Origin: a virus
Length of the DNA stretch: 59,612 bases
IMG/VR virus record: IMGVR_UViG_3300030329_003631
Coordinates: 1-59,612 of that record
Direction: 5' to 3' (one strand)
Shown: positions 27,001-36,000 of the stretch, one piece after another
Position numbering within the stretch: position 1 is the stretch's first letter
Layout of the letters: each line of letters starts with the position of its first letter
Program-made: the position numbers and the translations under genes
Notes under the pieces: generated by a model
Databases searched by the model: none
What the model saw: the letters and a program-made list of their open reading frames with translations, nothing else
What the model was told of the DNA's origin: nothing

Positions 27001-30000
27001 TTTTCATATGCTCATGAATTAAGAGCATGGCTGCAGGCTAATAAAGGTGTAAAGCTTTATGGAAGAAAAAGAAAAGATGGAGCGATAGAAGAAATAACTC
27101 CAGAAGAAGTATTCTCAAAAAAACCTATTCAAGATATACAAATTCGACTTGATGATAAAGGAGTTCTGATTCAGAAGGGGTCAGCTCACTTTAGGCTTAA
27201 CGGAAAAGAAGTGGATATTTCAAAATTACAAAAATTTCCAGATTTTGGTAAAATGCTTAATAAAAAGGAACGAATCGAAATGGAGCAAAAACTAAGGGAA
27301 ACAATTTTAGGAGAATCATTACGTAAACCTAAAACCAAACCAGGATCTGAAGGAGTTACTCCAGGGCAAAAAGCATTAACAACTTCTGTTTCAGCTGAAC
27401 CCCCTTCAAAAACAATAAAACCCAAATATATAGTTTTACCTCCAACTCCCTCTGTAACACCTGTTAAAACTGGCCCTGTAAGAGCTGGACTACCTGCACC
27501 TAAATCAACAGAACCTATACCAATCTCTCAAACCGCAGAACAAGTCCAGTCTAATGTAAATCAATATACTAGCTTACATCAACCTGTTAGTTCTAAAAAC
27601 ATTAAATCAACACCTACAGATTCTCAAACTATTAAAAATAAACTTTCTTCTATTAGAAAATCATCTGAAAATATTACAAAATGGGAGAAGGAAAGAAGTC
27701 AATTAACAGTTGGCTCTCCAAAAGCTCTTAAGCTTACAGCAAGAATAGATAAGGAAACAAAGTCTATAGAAAAACAACAAAAAGAAATTAGAAAACAAAG
27801 AATTAGAGACGCTAAAAAAACTGAAGTCGGTAAAAAGCTTTCTGAAATACAAGAAACAACTTCTAGTGTAAGAAATTATTTAGATAACAACAGATTGTCT
27901 CCTGTTGATAAAAGAAGATTAAAAAGTATGGGAATTGACTTTACCCAAGTAATGAAGGAAGATTTGAATATTAGAAAGATAACAGATGACTTGAATTATG
28001 ATGTAAGTAGAATTCTTAAAACAGGACAATTAGATATAGGTTCTTATCAAGTTATACTTGAAAATTTTGGAGAACTTATGTCAGGTATGACGTCTAAAGT
28101 AGATATATTTAAAGCAAAACAATTAGATATAAAACCTCCAACTGTAGAGAAAGGAATTTCAGATTATTTAAAGAAAGGTAAGATTCCTTCTTTTAAATTA
28201 GAAGACGCTAGAGTTTCTATACAAGCCTCTAAGTTATCTGATGTAAAAAAAGCTGAAATAATTCAAGAAATAGATAGAGCTATAGATCTAAGAGATAAGA
28301 GCTTAAAAGTTTTTGAAGGAAAGGAACCTAAGAAAACTATATTACTTTCAAAACCAGGAAAGTTAAAAGGAGAAAAGAAAGTAGTTATGGAAGCTACTTA
28401 TAATAAAGATACTGGTTTTTATAGGATACCTAGTCAATATAATACTAAGGACTTAGTTAATAGGTTAAAAGATATGATTACTTTAACTAAGAGTAATAAT
28501 CAACTTAAGAATATAGCAACCTTTGTATCTAGGACTATAGACTTAGATACTAAGTCTTCTGATGCTCTTAAAAAACATATAGCTAGAAAAGCTATTAATA
28601 TGATGAAGGAGAATAAGATGACTAATAGCGTTTCTATAAATCACTTTAGAGATATAACAACAAATATCCTTCCTTTAGTTTTAACTCCAAAACAAAGAGC
28701 TACTATGCCTTCAGAAATAAAAAAATGGATGGCAAATGCAATGACTTTGTATAGCAATAACCCTAGATCAAAAATACATTGGAAAAAAAGATATGATATG
28801 ATAAGTGGAAATTTAGCAAATATTGCAGCTAAGTCTCCTAGTACATTATCTCCTGCACAACTTCCAGCAATTGCTACTTGGTTTGCAAATCATGTTACTA
28901 AAACTGTTCTTAAGGATTTAAACGATAGATATAAAGAGATAACACAACCTGAGTATTTAGAAAAAACTATAAAAAATGAACTGTTAAAAAGTATAGCTAA
29001 TAATCTTCCTAAAAATCAATTTTTAGTTCCTAAATCTAAAATTAGAGAAATAAGCAAGAAATTTTCTGTTGTAAAAGATTTAATAGATAACTTAGATCAT
29101 TTAGTTGATAGAGGAGGTCTTTATTTAGAAGAAGCTACATATATAAAAGAACGTATAGCTTATTATCCAGATTTGAATATATTACAGTCTTCTTTAGATG
29201 GATTTTTTATAGGAGATACTTGGACTGAAGTAGCAAGAGATTATGCTGCTATAGACAATCCTACAACGCCTTGGGAAGCTCTTTCTTCTGCTGGTAAAAA
29301 GAGGTATTTGGATATTATCCGTCCTAAAGATGCAAAAGGAACCTTAGCATATTATAGCCCTGCAAATAAAATAATATCTGTATTGACTTCTGATGTAAAA
29401 ATAGGAACTGGAAAATTAGTTGAAAGTATATTAGAGGAACTTGACCATGCTTATATGCATGGATATATGACTTCTTATAGTAATTTAGGAGAAGGAGTAG
29501 ATGCTTATTTAAAAGATCAGCTTTCTGTAAGTTATACTTCAGGACTTAGGTCAACAGATATACATGTAAAACATGGATTAGTATCTGACGCAATAAAAGA
29601 TATATTTAAGATAGACATTAAAAAACCTCATACATGGGAAAGCGTTAAGCAAGATCCAAAGGCTGAAGAAACGAGAATCATAAACGAATTTAGTATAGAA
29701 GATGTTGAAATAATAGATAACACTCTTGCTGAACTACATTCTAAAGACTATAAAAAAGATATAAGTGTATTTCAGTTAATAGCACCAAAGACTAGCAAGT
29801 CATGGTTTAAACCTATTATTAGAACTATAGATGGCGAAAAGTACTTATCAACATTTAAAGACTTTGATGTTAAAATGTTTAATGCAATTTTAGCTTTATA
29901 TAATAACACTAAATATAAATACTTAGTAGAAACTCCTAGAGTAGAAGGAATGGAAGTTTTATATAAATTATCAGAGGTAAACAGAAGTGTAGCTAATCCT

Positions 30001-33000
30001 TATTCTTCAGCTTTACAGAATTCAGGATTAGGAGTATTTGATATTCATTCGCATATAATAGAATTGTATAACAAAAATTTATGGAACTCTTTCTTGTCTA
30101 ATAGTAAATCTAAAGACCCTGCAAAGGCGGTAAGAGGCTATAAAAGCCTTCCTAAGCCCTTTGAAATGTCAGGATATACTCTAGACATAAGAGGAGTAAA
30201 AAATCCTTATCTAGACGCATCTAATGAAGGTATATATGAGGAACATATTAACAGAATAAATAGATTTGTTAATAAAGTTGTAAACAAAACAGGCAAAACA
30301 AAAGAAAGTGTATTAATTGAAATTAATAATCATATAACGAAAGTAAAGAAAGAACTAGGTTCTTTGAATAATCCTTTTGGAAAATCAAATGTAAAAATAA
30401 GTCATGAGAGATATATTGCTAGCGGAAGAGCATCAAGCCCTTTAAAAGAGGCTTATGAGTCAGAGTCTGTAAGGAAGAAAAGATATTCTTCATGGACAAA
30501 AAATAAAGAAAACGCTATAAGAAATATGTCTTTAGCTACGAGAGCTATTAACTCAAAATTAGGAGCAAGTAATAATTTATCCACAAGAATTCAAACAGAT
30601 GCAGATGGAAGTATTAGTTGGAAAATACAATCTGGATTAAAATCTGGAAAAATAACTGTTGTTGATGGTTATGGAGGAAGAGAATTTGTTGGAGGTAAAT
30701 ATGAATTTAGAGTTGTTACAGAAGATGTAAACGGATTAGGCAAGCTACACACTGTTTCTTTAACAAGGTCTGAATTAAGAGATGCAAAGTTTGGAGGAGG
30801 AAGAGGAGAAAAAAGAGGTTTAATGCAAATAGTTTTTGAAAAAGTTATAAGACAGAATTCTGGAAAAAAACTAATAAAAAAGATACCTGATAGCCCTGAA
30901 ATTATTCAAAGTATAATAAGCAATCTATCTAAAACTTCAAATCAAAACTCATTAGTTTTATTGAAAAAATGGAGAGATGAATTTTCCGTATCTAATAAGT
31001 TATTTGGAAAAAATATAAGCGAATTAACTGAAGCAGAGATGAGCGTGCTAAGACGTAAATTCGAACATCCAGAAACAGCGGAAGAGAAAAGACTAAGTAA
31101 TTTATTAACTGAACTTATCTCAGATCTTACAGAGGCTAAAAGTTTTTCTAACTTAAGAGTTAAGGGATTTACAACTAAAGGAGTAGATTTAAAAAAATCA
31201 GATATATTTTTAAACCCAAATAGAAAAATAGGATTAAAGGGATACACTGATTTTAAAGTAATAGACTTAGTAGATAGGTTAAATGAGTATGAGTTAATAA
31301 AACAATCTAATGAAAGTGCGTTTAAAAGACTCTATAGATTTATGTCTTCATTTTATGAAAACGCATATGCCTTAAGAGAGGAATCTCGTAGAGTTATTAC
31401 AAACTCAACTAGAATACTGGGAGATAAAAAAGTGGAGATAAATGGGAAAGAAACGACTTTTGCAGAAGCCTTTCAAGATCTTAATGGGCAATTAACATCA
31501 GAATATTATGAGCAACTACAAAAATCAATGGTTGACTTTTTAAATCAAGCAAATATATCGGAGAGTTCTCTTAATGCTTTTGGAAAAGAATTCCCTGAGT
31601 TTTATGGAAGTAGAGGTTTTATGAATCTAAAAGAAGCTGTTAATTTAGCAAAAGTATTCGACACTATGTATGGCAAAGAAGGTACTTTTAAAGAGTATCC
31701 GCCTCCAGAAAAAGAAATGGCTATAAAAGCTATAGCTAAAAAGATAAGCGATTTTAATATAAATTCTACTTTTAGAGACATAGAAATAGCGTCTAAAGAA
31801 GAGTTTAAAAACTCTATGGAGCATTTAAATTTTACTGCAAAAGAATATCTAGAGTCTTTAAAAGACTTGCAAGAAATATTAAAAAATAATTTGCCTAAAA
31901 TTAATTTAAAAGATATTGAACAGAAGCTAACGTCTGATCAGTTAAAAGATTTAGTATTAAAAAATATACAATCACTGATTGACCACGCTCAGAAAAATAT
32001 ACCAAACAACATTGTATCTAAAAAAGGAGAATTTGAAAGCTCATGGAAGTTAGAATTAGAAAAGATAAATTCCTTATTTGGAGGAATGGAATTTGAAAAA
32101 GGTACTGAGATTCAAACCACTAAAAAAGAACCTATTATACAAGAAGGAAAAGGATTAGATTTAGGAGACTCTCAAATGAGTATATTAAAACGTTGGGCTA
32201 ATGATGGGAGTTTAGGTGAGGCTTCTCAATGGAAGGAGGTATTTTCTGTAAAAAAAGGAGTTAATAGCTTTGGAGATGTTAACAGAGGTAGTGATTTTAT
32301 CTCTGGTTTAAAACTACAACCTATAAAACCTAGAGAGAATACAGTTATGTTTGTAATGGAGTCTGGCGGTGAAGTAGCAGGTATATTAAGAGTTATTAGA
32401 GGAGAAGATCCTTCTATGCCAGGAAAAGAAAGTATGGTAACTCATTCTAGAGTACATCCTTTACTAAAGAAAAAAGGATTAGGTTCTAGAATGTATACTG
32501 CAGTTAATCAAGTTTTAATTAATCAAGGTTGGGATCCTATTGTTTCTGATCCTAGATTAACTAATGAAGCTGGCTCTTTATGGAGATCATTGGTAAAAAG
32601 AGGATTAGCAGAAGAGATAACTGATACGTATGGATACACTAGATATAAAATGTTAGAGGTTCCAAAATCTACTGTACCAAAAGAAAGAAAACCTGGGAAA
32701 GTAACTGTTGATGAGTTATTGCCAGAAGTAAAAAGCATGAAAACTCCTTTAGCTCTTGATAAGATAGCTGAATCTAAATACTACCTACCTTATACAAGAT
32801 ACGCTTCAGAGTTTCAAGAATCTTCGGTTAGGTTTTCTATTGGAGCAGATCAGGTTACTAGAGTAATATTTGTAAACCAAATTGAGGTAAGTACAGAAAA
32901 TGCTAAATGGGCTATAGAAAAGTTAGCAGAAATGGGGCATGATATATCAAAGCATGATGCTAATAATGTATTTGATATGATTTATTCAATTGCATCTGCT

Positions 33001-36000
33001 TCAAGTAGATTTAGCAAACCAGATCTTAGAATTCCTTTATATAAGATAGTAGAAGACCCAACTGTAACTGGAGGGGCTAGAATTGAATCTATGGAAGCTT
33101 TTACAGATATAGGAAAAGAAAGAAAAGTAGTTACTGGAGTTAACAAGCCTATAGAAAGCGCTGTAGATGCTGTTAAAGATGCTTTTTCTCAAATGCAAAA
33201 TGCTGGAGATATAGAGGCTAGAAAAAGATTAATAGAATCTGTAAAGATTAGTAAAGAAGCATCTGATATTATAGAGAGACTAGAAAAAGGTATCATATCT
33301 GCGACAGGAGATTATAGTAAAGATTCAGGATATGAAACAGATGGTTTTGATACGTTTTTATCAAACATAGATTCTAAAAACTTTAATTATCTAGACAGAG
33401 TAGCTATAACAAATAAGATAATAGAATTATTCTCTAGTACTAGATATGATGGATCTTTCTCTGCATTTGAAGTTATGACAGGAAGACAAGAAGGTATAGT
33501 TCCTGTTCAAGATAGATTGTATATAAATAATATAGAAAATATAGAGCAAGGAAATATTATAAAAGATGTATTTGGAAATGAATATATGTATGTGAATCAT
33601 ATGGCTTTTCCTGTATCTTCTATAAAATATGCTTCTGATAAAGTATTAGATATATTAAACAGAACTGGAAACACTCCAATTCTTAACGTTCATCATCAAG
33701 TTCCAAAAAATTCTATTGACTACACTAAAGATAGAGTTTTTAGAACTACTATGGGATTTATAGTTCTTAATGAAAAAGCTGACTTCAAAAGAATTAGTGA
33801 GCATAAACCTTCTGCTAGTAATGTTCGTGTTAAAGACGTTTTAGAATTCTTTTACGGTAAAGAATTTAAACATAGTACTGCAGGTACTAATCTAACTATA
33901 GAGGCTCAAAGATTTTTCTCTAGTGTTTTAGATCCTCTTATTCCTGTTCACCCAAGAGCTAAAGAGGCTGAAGGATATATTGTTGATATAGAAAAAAGAG
34001 AAATAATGAATTCTTCTCAGGGTTTATCTTCATTGATAAATTCTTTAGAAGAGCATATGATAAAGAATACATCTAGAGATGGTTCTGACGCAAATGTAGA
34101 CAGGAATATAATACAATCTTTAACAGGTCCAGATGGAAAGATAACGAATAATCCTAATCAGGCTATCTGGGATGCGTATAATTTTAATCCACAAAAAAGA
34201 ATATGGGCTAATACTCCTCAAGAAGTTTCAGATTATATAAGAAACTTTATAGAGCAAAAAAGAATGTTTGAATTTTCAAATTTAGAAAAAGCATCTCAAT
34301 ATTTAAAAAACTTTGTTGACATATGGGTTAAGCATGCTGTTTTAGAAGGTAGGCAATTTAAAGGAGTAACAACAAGAAAATTAGATCAAAAGTTATTAAA
34401 AAATATATTTATACCAAAATTAGATAGGTCAGGTTTAGAGAGTTACATCACTCATGTAGAAAAAGTCGCAGAGTTATTGAAAAAAGAAGAGGCTTATAAT
34501 CTTATAGAAAATATAGCAAAATGGAGATCAAAAGTTAAAAAATACGCAGGAAAGAAAGGAGATGTTATCTATGAAGATGCTATGGGTAAACTAGCTAGAA
34601 TTAGTTTAAAAAACATGACTGAAATACAAGAATTTGAAGAGTACTTATCTCTTTTGAAAACAAGAAGATTGGAGAATCTTGACCTTGTTAATGACTACAT
34701 AAATAAAAAGAAGGCAGAAAAAGTTGTAGAAGAAATAGATTCTTGGGATAAAGATAATGGAGACAAAACAGACAGCGCAGACTCCGATGCTCCTTTTGAA
34801 CTAAGTGTAGAAAAAGAAGCTATGAAAGAAACGGTTAAAGTTGTAAAGAATTCTTTAGATTTAAATGACCCTATATACGATAGAAAAATTCCTTTTATAT
34901 CTAAATATTTAAATATTAGCGATTTAATCTTTGATTCAAAGTATGAAGATGTTATCCCTCACTCTTTACAAAAGAAATATATAGAGAGTATGAATCCTCT
35001 TATTGGAGGAAGAACTACTAATGAAATGTATAATATCTATGTAGATGTTATGTCTAAGGTTATTAATAAAGAATTTAATGAAGGGTTATCTAAAGATAAT
35101 ATGGAAATCTTTAGCAAGAAATTAGAAAAAGGTACTGCTTGGATTTTATTTGATCAGTTTAAATTAAATGGTCCTGCTCCAGGAATGATGAGTATTAACC
35201 ATATAGGAGCTTATTTTGGAGATAAAGGAATGACTACAAAAAATACATTCCATAAATGGATATTAAACGAATTAAATGATGCTGACGGAAGAGTTATAAA
35301 AGCAACCTCGCAAATACAAAATAGATTAATCAGCAAAGCTGCTGAATTAAAATTAAAAGGAGGGGATAGACATGTTGCAAATATAGTTGGAATGCTTACA
35401 GAAAAACCTCATCATTCTTTAACTACAGATAATATAAAGAAAATATTAGAATTAGAAGCTGCTGGATATAAGCCAGAATTATTTACTGAATTAAAAAAGC
35501 AAGGAGATTTAAAAACTGTTATTCAAGATGCTATACTAAAAACTGGAGGAGAAGGATTAAACTTAAGCCCTTACGAAACTAATAAATCTCGAGCAGCTCT
35601 ATATAATATAATCAATTCTTTATTATTAGATATAAAGAAAGACACAATACTTGTTTCCTTAGGAAAAGAAACTGGAGATATAAGTAGGGCTGAAATAAAA
35701 GAAAAAATGAGAGATGCTTATTTTTCAGGAGCAAGTAATGCTATAAGAAAATACGAAAAATTAGTTGATAGATGGGTCTCTAAAAGAGGTTACAAAAGTG
35801 TAAATGAATTTTTAGATGATGTTATAAACAGAAAAGAATCTGTTCTTGATAACGACCCTAATGTTATGGAGTTTTTAAATGAGTGTAGAACTACTTGTAG
35901 AGATGTCGCTACAGGAGTTTATACAGAAGGAATGGGTATACGAGAACTTGCAGCTCTTACAGGAGTAGAGTCTCCATTTTACGAAGATTATATGCCTTTA

